Below, piece after piece: positions 26,481-34,544 of a stretch of DNA of 64,000 nucleotides. The notes beneath the pieces are model-generated. The model saw only the letters and a program-made list of their open reading frames with translations. It did not search any database and was not told the DNA's origin. Source of the DNA: Streptomyces bacillaris. GTDB lineage: Bacteria > Actinomycetota > Actinomycetes > Streptomycetales > Streptomycetaceae. The position numbers and the translations under genes are program-made. The DNA is taken from the NCBI RefSeq assembly GCF_003268675.1, contig NZ_CP029378.1, forward strand, positions 6,510,001 to 6,574,000. The letters run 5' to 3'. Position 1 is the first letter of the stretch. Every line of letters begins with the position of its first letter.

Positions 26481-27381
26481 GGCGGACCTCCGTGGCGCGG
26501 ACCGTGTAGCCGAACCACTTGTTGATGGCGAGCATCGGGGCGTTGCCCGTGTCGTTGGAGGTGTAGGCATCCGTGTAGCCGGCCGCCCGCGCCCGGTGCA
26601 GCGAGTCGTTCTTCGCCAGCTTGGCCAGGCCCCGCCCCCGGAAGGCCCGCAGGGTGCCGGTCATATTGCTGGAGTACGTCCGCTCCCCGTCGGTGCCCGC
26701 CGCGCTGAACGCCGCCACCCGGCCGTCCACCAGGGCCACTGTGGTCAGCGCGGAGTCGAAGGCCGGATGGCGCCAGATGTTCGTCAGCCAGTCCTCGTAG
26801 TCGTCCAGTTCGGTGGGGATGTCGCTGGGCTCGTCCAGCGTCACCTGGGCGTCCGCCTCGAAGAGCGGCCGGGGATCGTCGTCGAAGTCGGACCCCGGCC
26901 TCAGCTCGACGCCCGCCGGGGCCTCCTGGAGCGGGGGCAGGGTCCCGCCCGCCAGATCCAGATGCTGGAAGTGCGCGGAGCGGCCCGGCCGGTAGTCCCG
27001 GGCGCGCGCGAACTCCAGGTTCTCCGGTGTGTCCAGCACCCAGGCGTGCACGACCGTGGCCCCGGCCTGCGCGAGATGCTCCTCCGCCGTGCTCAACAGC
27101 AGCGAGCCCGCCCCGTGGCCGGTGTGGCCGGGAAGCACGTGCGGGGTGCAGAAGCCCTGGCCCGGCTCCGGGCTGTCGTGGGCGATCCCGGCCTGCGCGG
27201 TGCCGACGATCTCGCCGTCCCGCTCCGCCACCAGCAGCCGGTAGCGGCGGTCCGGATGGGCGTGGGCCAGGTCGTGGACGACCTGCTCCGGGGTGGTGAC
27301 CAGATACGGGACCACCGCCCGCCGGACGCGGGTCCACGCCTCGGCGTCGGACGGCCGGAAATCGCGCACAATCACTGTCAT
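26461..27381 (-). CDS. GNAT family N-acetyltransferase, two GNAT domains
   Basis: A 306-residue acetyltransferase. The first GNAT fold (about 1-135) has VLPGHTGHGAGSLLLSTAEEHL as its pantetheine loop. The second (about 150-306) has FRGRGLAKLAKNDSLHRARAAG, a better Q/RxxGxG/A acetyl-CoA site, and ends N-x-x-M-L-A-I-N-K-W-F-G-Y. The double layout resembles mycothiol synthase-like and aminoglycoside-type tandem GNATs; the acceptor is not evident. It is upstream of and overlaps DUF402. Confidence 0.88.
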   Translation of the reverse strand: MTVIVRDFRPSDAEAWTRVRRAVVPYLVTTPEQVVHDLAHAHPDRRYRLLVAERDGEIVGTAQAGIAHDSPEPGQGFCTPHVLPGHTGHGAGSLLLSTAEEHLAQAGATVVHAWVLDTPENLEFARARDYRPGRSAHFQHLDLAGGTLPPLQEAPAGVELRPGSDFDDDPRPLFEADAQVTLDEPSDIPTELDDYEDWLTNIWRHPAFDSALTTVALVDGRVAAFSAAGTDGERTYSSNMTGTLRAFRGRGLAKLAKNDSLHRARAAGYTDAYTSNDTGNAPMLAINKWFGYTVRATEVRHARTLG

Positions 27382-27451
27382 GCGGCGGAGGTTACGCGCG
27401 GCCCCGCCGCGATCGCCTCCCCTTTTTCCGGCCGTGGGGGACAATCGGCGG

Positions 27452-27826
27452 GTGACTGAGAAGATCGTCCTGGACCCGGACTCCGGCATCGCCCCGTACG
27501 AGCAACTGCGCCTCCAGCTCTCCGAACTGGCCCGCTCCGGCGCGCTCCCCGTCGGCCACCGGCTCCCGACCGTACGCGGCTTCGCCGAGGAGCTGGGCCT
27601 CGCCGCCAACACCGTGGCCAAGGCCTACCGCGCGCTGGAGGCCGACGGCGTGATCGAGACCCGGGGACGGAACGGGAGCTTCATCGCGGCCGCCGGGGGA
27701 GCGGCCGAGCAGAAGGCCGCGGCCGCCGCGCAGAGCTACGCGGAGGCCGCCCAGCGCCTCGGGCTCTCCCGGGACCGGGCACTCGCGCTCGCCCAGGACG
27801 CGGTACGGGCGGCGTACGCGCGCTGA
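27452..27826 (+). CDS. short GntR-family regulator (YtrA type)
   Basis: A 124-residue regulator. The N-terminal winged HTH is typical: IAPYEQLRLQLSELARSGALPVGHRLPTVRGFAEELGLAANTVAKAYRALEADGVIETRGRNGSF. Only a short helical tail follows, as in the YtrA subfamily, so it probably dimerises through that tail and has no ligand-binding domain. It is divergent from the GNAT gene by about 70 bases. YtrA regulators often sit by ABC transporters, but none is present here. The GTG start has a weak ribosome site. Confidence 0.9.
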   Translation: MTEKIVLDPDSGIAPYEQLRLQLSELARSGALPVGHRLPTVRGFAEELGLAANTVAKAYRALEADGVIETRGRNGSFIAAAGGAAEQKAAAAAQSYAEAAQRLGLSRDRALALAQDAVRAAYAR

Positions 27827-28021
27827 GGGGGTCGGGCCCGCCTCGGCGTACGCCCGCTGAGAGGCCGGGCCCACCCCTCGGCATACGCGCGCTGAGGGGC
27901 AGGCCCCGGCTGCTGAGAGGGCCGGGCCCGCCCCTCGATGGACGCCCGCTGGAGGACAGGCCCCCCTCGGCGTACGCCCGTTGGAGGCCCACCCCCGTAC
28001 CTCGGCGTACGCCCGCTGGGG
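27810..28021. repeat. 32-35-bp tandem repeat spanning the GntR stop codon
   Basis: Copies of CCTCGGCGTACGCCCGCTG begin at 27841, 27876, 27933, 27965 and 28000, with a degenerate unit near 27905. The first copy overlaps the gene end (GGCGTACGCGCGCTGA, 27811-27826), so the array looks like repeated duplication of the 3' end of the coding region. It fills the space to the convergent AAA gene. Confidence 0.85.
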
Positions 28022-28039
28022 CCACCCCCGTACCCCCTC

Positions 28040-29143
28040 CTACAGATACAGCCCCGCATCCGCCCCCGCGTCCTGCTTCGGCACCGACGCGGGGCCCGTG
28101 CCCCGGCGCAGGGCGTACAGCTCCGCGAGCGAGCTGCCCTCGCGGCCCACGCCCTCCTCCGTGCCCAGCCAGGCCACCGACTCCCGGCGGGTCAGCGGGC
28201 CCACCTCGATCCGGGCCAGACAGCGGCCCGGGCGGACGACCGCCGGGTGCAGCCGCTCCAGGTCCTCGTTGGTGGTGACCCCCACCAGCACGTTCCGGCC
28301 CTGGCCGAGCAGGCCGTCCGTCAGGTTCAGCAGCCGGGACAGCGCCTGGCCCGCCGTGTGCCGGGCCTCGCCCCGGATCAGCTCGTCGCAGTCCTCCAGG
28401 AGCAGCAGCCGCCACCGGCCCTTCGCGGAGCCGTCGTCCTCCCCGATCGCGATGTCCATGAGATAGCCGACGTCGTTGAAGAGCCGCTCCGGGTCCAGTA
28501 CGCAGTCGACCTGGCACCAGTCCCGCCAGGATCGGGCCAGCGTGCGCAGCGCCGAGGTCTTGCCGGTGCCCGGCGGCCCGTGCAGCAGGAGCAGCCTCCC
28601 CGCGATGCCGTCCGGGGTGACCTTCATCAGCCGGTCCATGGCATCGGCCACCGGGGCGGTGTAGTTGGGGCGGATCTCGTCCCAGCTCCCGGCGGTGATC
28701 TGCCGGGTGGTGCGGTACGGGCCGCGGCGCGGCGAGACGTACCAGAAGCCCATGGTCACGTTGTCGGGCTGCGGCTCCGGTTCGTCCTGGGCGCCGTCGG
28801 TCGCCTGGCCGAGGACCTTCGCCGCCAGCTCGGGGCTGGTCGCGGTGACCGTGACGTCCGCGCCGTGCTTCCACCGGGAGGCCAGCAGGGTCCAGCCGTC
28901 GCCCTCGGCCAGCGTGGCGCTGCGGTCGTCGTCGCGGGCGGACCGCAGCACCGAGGCGTGCGGGGGCAGCAGGGTCGCCCCGGCCTTGACCCGGTCGAGG
29001 GAGGAGCTGTGGGAGTACGGCTGCTCGCCCGTCGCGAAGCGGCCGAGGAAGAGCGCGTCGACGACGTCGGACGGTGAATCGCTGTCGTCGACGTTGAGCC
29101 GGATCGGCAGAGCGGATTCGGGATTGGCTGGCATGGCGCCCAT
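28040..29143 (-). CDS. DUF5925-type AAA family ATPase
   Basis: A 367-residue protein with an N-terminal DUF5925-like region (SALPIRLNVDDSDSPSDVVDALFLGRF ... TLLASRW) and a C-terminal AAA domain. Walker A is GPPGTGKT and Walker B is LLLLEDCDELI. GVTTNEDL is sensor 1 and RPGR the arginine-finger region. It is cytoplasmic; the substrate is unknown. ATG 29143 (MGAMPANPE) or ATG 29134 may be used; neither has a strong ribosome site. Confidence 0.87.
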   Translation of the reverse strand: MGAMPANPESALPIRLNVDDSDSPSDVVDALFLGRFATGEQPYSHSSSLDRVKAGATLLPPHASVLRSARDDDRSATLAEGDGWTLLASRWKHGADVTVTATSPELAAKVLGQATDGAQDEPEPQPDNVTMGFWYVSPRRGPYRTTRQITAGSWDEIRPNYTAPVADAMDRLMKVTPDGIAGRLLLLHGPPGTGKTSALRTLARSWRDWCQVDCVLDPERLFNDVGYLMDIAIGEDDGSAKGRWRLLLLEDCDELIRGEARHTAGQALSRLLNLTDGLLGQGRNVLVGVTTNEDLERLHPAVVRPGRCLARIEVGPLTRRESVAWLGTEEGVGREGSSLAELYALRRGTGPASVPKQDAGADAGLYL

Positions 29144-29194
29144 GATCCGGCACGGGGCCACCCCGTGCACCAGGTTTCCCCGGGAGGACGAACC

Positions 29195-29283
29195 GCACCG
29201 GACGTGACGGATCGGCACCCGGAAGCGACGGACCCGACACCGGACGTGATGGACCGACACCGGATGTGACGGAACGCCACCGG
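29195..29283. repeat. 20-bp tandem repeat upstream of the AAA gene
   Basis: Four and a half units of GACACCGGACGTGATGGACC-like sequence start at 29195, 29215, 29236, 29256 and 29276. They lie in the divergent 29144-29441 region between the AAA gene and the GDSL lipase. Confidence 0.8.
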
Positions 29284-29343
29284 CGCGTCAAGGCGCGCGC
29301 GTTGAACTCCGGACGGCGGGCGGAAGCACTCGGAACTTATTTT

Positions 29344-29353
29344 TGGCATGAAC
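29344..29353 (+). promoter_or_regulatory. TGGCATG element upstream of GDSL lipase
   Basis: TGGCATGAAC lies about 90 bases before the gene. It fits the AdpA consensus TGGCSNGWWY at 9 of 10 positions and is the best match among the elements in this window. Confidence 0.5.
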
Positions 29354-29441
29354 ACTTCCAGTAGGCCCGGCGCGCTGCTACTACGGAGTAGCGCAGATAC
29401 CCCCTGCTCACTGACTCCCCCCACCCTCAAGGAGTGCCCCC

Positions 29442-30251
29442 ATGAAGATGTCCAGACTTGTGGCGTTCTCGTCCTCGCTCCTGCTCGGTGCCGCCCTCGC
29501 CCTGACCGGTGCGGGGATCGCGAACGCCGACTCGTCGGTCAAGGCCGTCGACTACGTCGCCCTCGGTGACTCGTACTCCTCCGGCGTCGGCGCCGGCAGC
29601 TACGAGAGCGCCAGCGGCGACTGCAAGCGCAGCACCCGCGCCTTCCCCCGGCTCTGGGCCAACGCCAACTCCCCGTCCAGCTTCGCCTTCACCGCCTGCT
29701 CCGGCGCCCGCACCAACGACGTCACGAGCAGTCAGCTCGGGCCGCTCAACGCCTCCACCGACCTGGTCTCCATCTCCATCGGCGGCAACGACGCCGGCTT
29801 CGCGGACGTCATGACGACCTGTGTCCTGCAGTCCGAGGCCACCTGCCTCAACCGCATCGCCACCGCCCGCGCCTACGTCGACTCCACCCTGCCCGGCCGC
29901 CTCGACTCCGTGTACAACGCCATCAAGGCCAAGGCCCCCAACGCCCGGGTCGTCGTCCTCGGCTACCCCCGCTTCTACCAGCTGAACGGCACCTGCGTGG
30001 CCGGTCTCAGCGAGCGGGAGCGCGCCGCCATCAACGGCGCCTCCGACCACCTGAACACCGCCACCGCCAAGCGCGCCGCCGACCACGGCTTCGCCTTCGG
30101 TGACGTCAGGACGACCTTCACCGGCCACGAGATCTGCTCCAGCAACTCCTGGTTGCACAGCGTGAACTGGCTCAACATCGGTGAGTCCTACCACCCCACC
30201 GCCGCCGGACAGTCGGGCGGCTATCTGCCGGTCTTCAACTCGGCTGCCTGA
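29442..30251 (+). CDS. secreted SGNH/GDSL lipase
   Basis: A 269-residue extracellular lipase/esterase. The signal peptide ends near GIANA (about 30). SGNH blocks are in order: V-A-L-G-D-S-Y-S-S-G-V-G with the nucleophile Ser, ACSGARTND with the oxyanion Gly, ISIGGNDAGF with Asn, and ESYHPTAAG with catalytic Asp/His. Six cysteines fit three disulfides. It closely resembles the S. rimosus GDSL lipase. AAGGAG lies eight bases before ATG 29442. It is a single gene with a terminator. Confidence 0.95.
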   Translation: MKMSRLVAFSSSLLLGAALALTGAGIANADSSVKAVDYVALGDSYSSGVGAGSYESASGDCKRSTRAFPRLWANANSPSSFAFTACSGARTNDVTSSQLGPLNASTDLVSISIGGNDAGFADVMTTCVLQSEATCLNRIATARAYVDSTLPGRLDSVYNAIKAKAPNARVVVLGYPRFYQLNGTCVAGLSERERAAINGASDHLNTATAKRAADHGFAFGDVRTTFTGHEICSSNSWLHSVNWLNIGESYHPTAAGQSGGYLPVFNSAA

Positions 30252-30281
30252 TAAGTCAGTTGCTCCATCAGTCGGCTCTCC

Positions 30282-30316
30282 GTGCGGGAGGCCCCGGCCG
30301 CCGGGGTCTCCCGCAC
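30282..30316 (+). terminator. terminator after GDSL lipase
   Basis: A 16-bp stem with one G-U pair (30282-30297 with 30301-30316, GTGCGGGAGGCCCCGG against CCGGGGTCTCCCGCAC) and a 3-base loop. Confidence 0.82.
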
Positions 30317-30493
30317 CGCCGTGCAACCCATCCGAACTGTCCGAAGTCGCCCGGGAATCAGGCGAATTCGGTAACTGGTCGTCAACCTCCGTATGTGTGT
30401 GCTCGATCCTGCGGGCGGGATACCCGTGTGTCACCGTGGGGCGATAGGGTTAACCTGCCCGGACCGGGTGCCCTCGTACGGGTGGGGAGTGAC

Positions 30494-30757
30494 ATGGAAC
30501 AGATAACGGTGCGGAGCAGGCCGCGAGTGCCTGCCATCACATGCGGAAGCGGTGCGACCAGTACGCGCCTCGACCGCCATCTCGCGGTGCTCGGCGGCCC
30601 TGTCGTGCCGCAGCGCGAGGCGGCGGAAGCGACGCTGCTGATGCGTGAGCTGACCTCGCGTGATGCCGCGCACACCCGCCGGAGCAGGAGCGCCCGTGTG
30701 TCGCTCTTCGCCCCGCTGCGGCGACTGCGGCGTTCGCTCTTCGGCAGCCGCCACTGA
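30494..30757 (+). CDS. small basic protein, unknown
   Basis: An 87-residue protein, MEQITVRSRPRVPAITCGSG, with a very basic C-terminus (RRSRSARVSLFAPLRRLRRSLFGSRH). There is no signal or membrane segment and I do not recognise a family. It looks real because GGGGAG sits five bases before the ATG and codon use is normal. GGTTAACC (30448-30455) upstream is an 8-bp palindrome. Confidence 0.65.
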   Translation: MEQITVRSRPRVPAITCGSGATSTRLDRHLAVLGGPVVPQREAAEATLLMRELTSRDAAHTRRSRSARVSLFAPLRRLRRSLFGSRH

Positions 30758-30778
30758 CGGGTTCACCACGGGGCCGGC

Positions 30779-30900
30779 CCACCGCTCGGGGCGGCCCTGC
30801 GCTCGGTCCACCCCATCTCGCCCGGGCGGGGCCCGCGCTCGGCCCACCCCACCGTTCGGGGCGGGCCTGTTGCTCGATCCACCCCACCACCCGGGGCGGA
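30779..30900. repeat. 30-36-bp tandem repeat at gene end
   Basis: Four units beginning CCACCCCACC-like and containing CGGGGCGG start at about 30779, 30808, 30844 and 30879. They fill the gap between the small basic gene and the convergent CoA-transferase, right up to its stop codon. Confidence 0.75.
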
Positions 30901-32097
30901 TCAGGCGATCACTCCGTCCCGGCGCAGCGCTGCTGTCTGCTCATCCGTCATCCCCAGCGCCCGCAGCAGCGCATCGGTGTGTTCCCCCAGCGCCGGCACG
31001 GCACCCATCCGGGGCTCCGCCCCGCCCGGCAGCGTGATCGGCGGCAGCAGCGCCCGCAACGGCCCCACCGGTGACTCCACTTCCCGCCATCGGTCCCGCG
31101 CCGCCAGCTGCGGATGCGCCGCCACATCGGCCACGGTGTTCAGCCGGGCGCACGCGATCCCCGCCGCCTCCAGCGCGTCCAGCGCCTCCCGGCCCGTCAG
31201 CCGGGCCAGCGCCCGCCCCACCACCTCGTCCGTCCGCTTCCGGTTCGCGGTCCGCGCGGTGTTCGTCGCGAAGTCCGGGTCCTCTGCCAACTCCGGCTCA
31301 CCGAGCACCTGTTCGGCCAGCCGCCACCACTCCCGGTCGTTCTGCACGGAGAGCAGCACCCGCTCACCGTCGGCCGTGCCGTACGCGTCGTACGGTGCGA
31401 TCACCGAGTGCGCCAGTCCGGTACGCGGCGGGGTCGCGGACCCGTGCATCCCCTGGTGCAGCGGGTGGCCCATCCACTCGGCCAGCGCGTCCAGCATGGA
31501 GACCTGCACCGGCCCGCCGCGCCCAGTCGTCCCGCGCCGCAGCAGCGCCGCCAGCACCCCGGAGAACGCGTACATGGCCGCCGCGATGTCCGCCGCTGGA
31601 ATCCCCGCCTTCACCGGCTGCGCGGCGGTCCCGGTCACCGAGACCAGCCCCGCCTCGCACTGCACGAGCATGTCGTAGGCCCGCTTGTGCGCGTACGGTC
31701 CGCCCTCCCCGTACCCGGAGATGTCCACGGCCACCAGCCGCGGGTGCGCCGCACAGAGCGTCGCGGCGTCCAGTCCGAGCCGGGCCGCCGCACCCTGCGC
31801 CAGATTCTGTACGAACACATCGGCCTCGGCGACGAGTTCACGCACCACCGCCAGCCCGCGCGGGTCCTTCAGATCGACGGCCAGCGACTCCTTGCCCCGG
31901 TTGCACCAGACGAAGTGCGAGGCGAGACCCCGGGCCGCCGTGTCGTAACCGCGCGCGAAGTCACCGCCGTCCGGGCGCTCCACCTTGATCACCCTGGCCC
32001 CGAGGTCGGCGAGCTGGCGGGTGGCGAAGGGGGCGGCGACGGCCTGCTCGACGGCCACCACGGTGATGCCGTCGAGGGGGAGGGGCGAGGTATCCAT
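30901..32097 (-). CDS. CaiB/BaiF family (family III) CoA-transferase
   Basis: A 398-residue family III CoA-transferase. The N-terminal hallmark is DGITVVAVEQAVAAPFATRQLADLGARVIKVE, followed by FVWCNRGKESLAVDLKDPRG and the conserved acid in KRAYDMLVQCEAGL, the residue that forms the acyl anhydride. The length is typical of the family. It moves CoA between carboxylic acids; the acceptor is unknown. No acyl-CoA enzyme is directly beside it. Confidence 0.92.
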   Translation of the reverse strand: MDTSPLPLDGITVVAVEQAVAAPFATRQLADLGARVIKVERPDGGDFARGYDTAARGLASHFVWCNRGKESLAVDLKDPRGLAVVRELVAEADVFVQNLAQGAAARLGLDAATLCAAHPRLVAVDISGYGEGGPYAHKRAYDMLVQCEAGLVSVTGTAAQPVKAGIPAADIAAAMYAFSGVLAALLRRGTTGRGGPVQVSMLDALAEWMGHPLHQGMHGSATPPRTGLAHSVIAPYDAYGTADGERVLLSVQNDREWWRLAEQVLGEPELAEDPDFATNTARTANRKRTDEVVGRALARLTGREALDALEAAGIACARLNTVADVAAHPQLAARDRWREVESPVGPLRALLPPITLPGGAEPRMGAVPALGEHTDALLRALGMTDEQTAALRRDGVIA

Positions 32098-32144
32098 GGG
32101 CCGTGCTTACCGTGCCGACCGGCCCCTTCGCCACTCCGCGCCCC

Positions 32145-33569
32145 TCACAGCAGCGCGAACTGCCCCTCCGGCCCCTCCTCCTGGTGGCCGAGGACCGAGG
32201 CCGGGCGCCGGGCGGAGGCGGGCACCGGCAGCACCCCGGCCGCCCGCAGCTCCTCCCGGGAGATCAGCGATGCCCCCGCCCCTTCCAGTCGGGCCGCCAG
32301 CGCCTCCCGCCGGGGCCGCACCCCGTCCAGCAGAGCCAGTACGGTGATCAGCTCCAGCAGCTCCGAGGTCCACTCGGGCGTCCACCCGCGCGCCCCCACC
32401 GCGTCGAGCCCGTCCGCGTCCGCCCCCTCGGGCACCGCGCCCACCGCGGCCGCCGCCCGGCGCCCGAACCACAGCTCCAGCACCCGCACCCCGCTCACCG
32501 TGAACTCCCAGGCCTCGGCCGGGACCGGCGAGATCCGGCCCTCCCCGATGACCAGCGCCTCGGCCTCCGCGTCGTAGGCGATCCCGGGCGGCCGGGCCGG
32601 GAGCGCCGCCCGTACGTAGGGCCTGCGCCCGCCCGGCAGCCGGGGCCGTTCCCCGCCCCGGGCCCCGCGCAGCCGGAGCCGTACCAGCTCCTCGCCCAGC
32701 TCCACCCCGGCCGCCCACACCCCGGAGTCGGCGGGCAGGGGGACCCGGCAGCCGGACGGGGTGGGCACGGCGGCGGCCAGGGCCCAGGCGAGGACGGCCT
32801 CGGGTGTGGCCTCCGGGTCCAGCCGCGCCCGCACCACGGCCAGCAGCCCCGGGGCCAGGTTGGGGTCGGTGGCGCCGGGCCGCCGGTACAGCGGCCTGAT
32901 CCGGCCCGGCCGTCCGGCGGGGGAGTGCCCGTCGGGGAGCAGATGGGTCACCGACAGGGCGGGGGCGGGGGCGAGGCCGGTGGCCTGGGGCACGTAACCG
33001 TGTTCGACCGCGAAGAGCTGCCGCTCGTCGCTGACCCGCCACAGCTCGGGGCGGGCCGCGTCGATCAGCCGGTGGTCGGGGAGCAGCCACTGCTCGTCGA
33101 ACGGGCCGTGCAGAATCCGTACGGGATCGGGGCAGGCGCCCGGCTCCCGCGCGAAGCGGCCGGTGCCGGCGGCGGTCCCGGCCCCGGTGCTGGTCCCGGT
33201 GGCGGACCGGCCGGGCAGGGCGGCGACGGCTGTGTGCGGTGTACGGGAGCGGCTCGGGCGGAACAGCCGCTCCTGCTCGGCCCCTTCGGCGGCGGCCAGC
33301 CGCTCCCAGCGGGCCCGGAGCGCGGCGGGATCGGGGCCGGTCACCCAGGAACGGCCGGTTCTCAGGGGGCGTACCGACCACGGCATCAGCTCGTCCAGCT
33401 CCAGAGAGTCCGGGGAGTCCAGGGAGCCTGGGGAGTCCGTGGTCGTCGTAGCTCCACCTCTACCCGTGGCCGCATCTGTAGCTTTCGCAGTCGCCGCCGC
33501 CCTGCGCGCTGCCACCGAGCCGTCCTCCCCTGTCCGCCGTAAACCGGGGCCGCCGTGACCCGTTCGCAT
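32145..33569 (-). CDS. type ISP restriction-modification specificity-domain-like protein
   Basis: A 474-residue protein whose C-terminal half resembles the target-recognition end of type ISP restriction-modification enzymes (ARPPGIAYDAEAEALVIGEG, PAEAWEFTVSGVRVLELWFGRR, WTPEWTSELLELITVL). No helicase, nuclease or methyltransferase motif is present in it or next to it, so it cannot restrict by itself. A core region starts MPWSVRPLRTGRSWV; the preceding 60-odd residues are Ala/Thr-rich and include a TTA codon (33540-33542), so the true start may be later. It may be a domesticated DNA-binding relic. The family link is from memory. Confidence 0.65.
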   Translation of the reverse strand: MRTGHGGPGLRRTGEDGSVAARRAAATAKATDAATGRGGATTTTDSPGSLDSPDSLELDELMPWSVRPLRTGRSWVTGPDPAALRARWERLAAAEGAEQERLFRPSRSRTPHTAVAALPGRSATGTSTGAGTAAGTGRFAREPGACPDPVRILHGPFDEQWLLPDHRLIDAARPELWRVSDERQLFAVEHGYVPQATGLAPAPALSVTHLLPDGHSPAGRPGRIRPLYRRPGATDPNLAPGLLAVVRARLDPEATPEAVLAWALAAAVPTPSGCRVPLPADSGVWAAGVELGEELVRLRLRGARGGERPRLPGGRRPYVRAALPARPPGIAYDAEAEALVIGEGRISPVPAEAWEFTVSGVRVLELWFGRRAAAAVGAVPEGADADGLDAVGARGWTPEWTSELLELITVLALLDGVRPRREALAARLEGAGASLISREELRAAGVLPVPASARRPASVLGHQEEGPEGQFALL

Positions 33570-33602
33570 CGTAACGGCGGGGCGGTGCGCCCGGGGGACG
33601 GG

Positions 33603-34487
33603 TCAGCGGGCCTCCACCGTCAGGGAGAAGGAGAACCGGTCGCCCCGGTAGCGGATCCGGGCCACATCCACCACGCGGCCCTTCTCGTCGTACGTCACGC
33701 CCGTGTAGTGCAGGATCGGGCTCAGCAGGGGGACCTGGAGGAGGTCGGCGGTGACCGGGTCCGCGAGCCGGGCCTCGACGGTGTCGGTGATCCGGGAGAT
33801 CTTGACCCCGACGATGTCGTGCAGCACCTTCGTCATCGGCCAGCGTTCGAGGTCGGTCAGGTCGATCCGGGCGGCGACCTCCGGGCGTACGGCGTTCTCC
33901 GCCCAGTTGGTCGGCTCACCGCTCTCACCGTCGCGGCGCAGCCGCCGGAAGCTGACCACCTCGCCGCAGTCCGGGAAGAACTCGGCGAGATCGCCCGGCA
34001 CCGGCACCGTCCCGTGGCCGAGCACCGTCGTGGCGTCCCCGGACTGCTGGGCGACGATCGCGTCGACCGAACCCAGCAGCCGGACCGGGGTGGCCCGCCG
34101 GGCGCGCGGCTCGATGAACGTGCCGCGCCTCCGGTGCCGGCTGATCAGCCCCTCCGTCTCCAGCTCCTTCAGCGCCTGGCGCATCGTGAGCACGCTGACG
34201 CCGTAGTGCGTGGCGAGCTGCTCCTCGGTGGGCAGCCGGAGGGAGGCGTCCTGCGGGCGGCCGAGTATGGACGCCCGCAGCGACTGGGAGACCTGGTACC
34301 AGAGCGGCAGCTTCCGGTTGAGCACGAGCGAGTCGGGGGCGAAGGAAGGCGCGGAGGAGGGTGCGGAGGAAAGCGCGGAAGAGGGGGCAGGGGAAGGCGC
34401 GGAGGCCGACCCGGACCCTCCACGGGCATCCACCACGTCCTCGCGCGTCGCGAACTCACCCGTCGCCGTCTCATGGCTGTCTGTCAC
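33603..34487 (-). CDS. GntR-family regulator with UTRA domain
   Basis: A 294-residue HutC-type regulator. A Ser/Ala/Pro-rich N-tail of about 50 residues precedes the winged HTH (PLWYQVSQSLRASILG ... LRLPTEEQLATHYGVSVLTMRQALKELETEGLISRHRRRGTFI). The UTRA effector domain follows (FRRLRRDGESGEPTNWAENAVRP ... ILHYTGVTYDEKGRVVDVARIRYRGDRFSF). It lies 57 bases downstream of hmgA in the same direction, so it may control tyrosine/homogentisate catabolism. Confidence 0.9.
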   Translation of the reverse strand: MTDSHETATGEFATREDVVDARGGSGSASAPSPAPSSALSSAPSSAPSFAPDSLVLNRKLPLWYQVSQSLRASILGRPQDASLRLPTEEQLATHYGVSVLTMRQALKELETEGLISRHRRRGTFIEPRARRATPVRLLGSVDAIVAQQSGDATTVLGHGTVPVPGDLAEFFPDCGEVVSFRRLRRDGESGEPTNWAENAVRPEVAARIDLTDLERWPMTKVLHDIVGVKISRITDTVEARLADPVTADLLQVPLLSPILHYTGVTYDEKGRVVDVARIRYRGDRFSFSLTVEAR

Positions 34488-34544
34488 GTCGTCCCCGTCC
34501 CGTCCTCCGGGCCGCTCCGCCGCCCGCTCGCCCGCCGCCTGTGC

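Noticed and set aside
27810..28021. Possible CRISPR array
   Set aside because: Units are head-to-tail with almost no unique spacers and vary in sequence; no cas gene is near.
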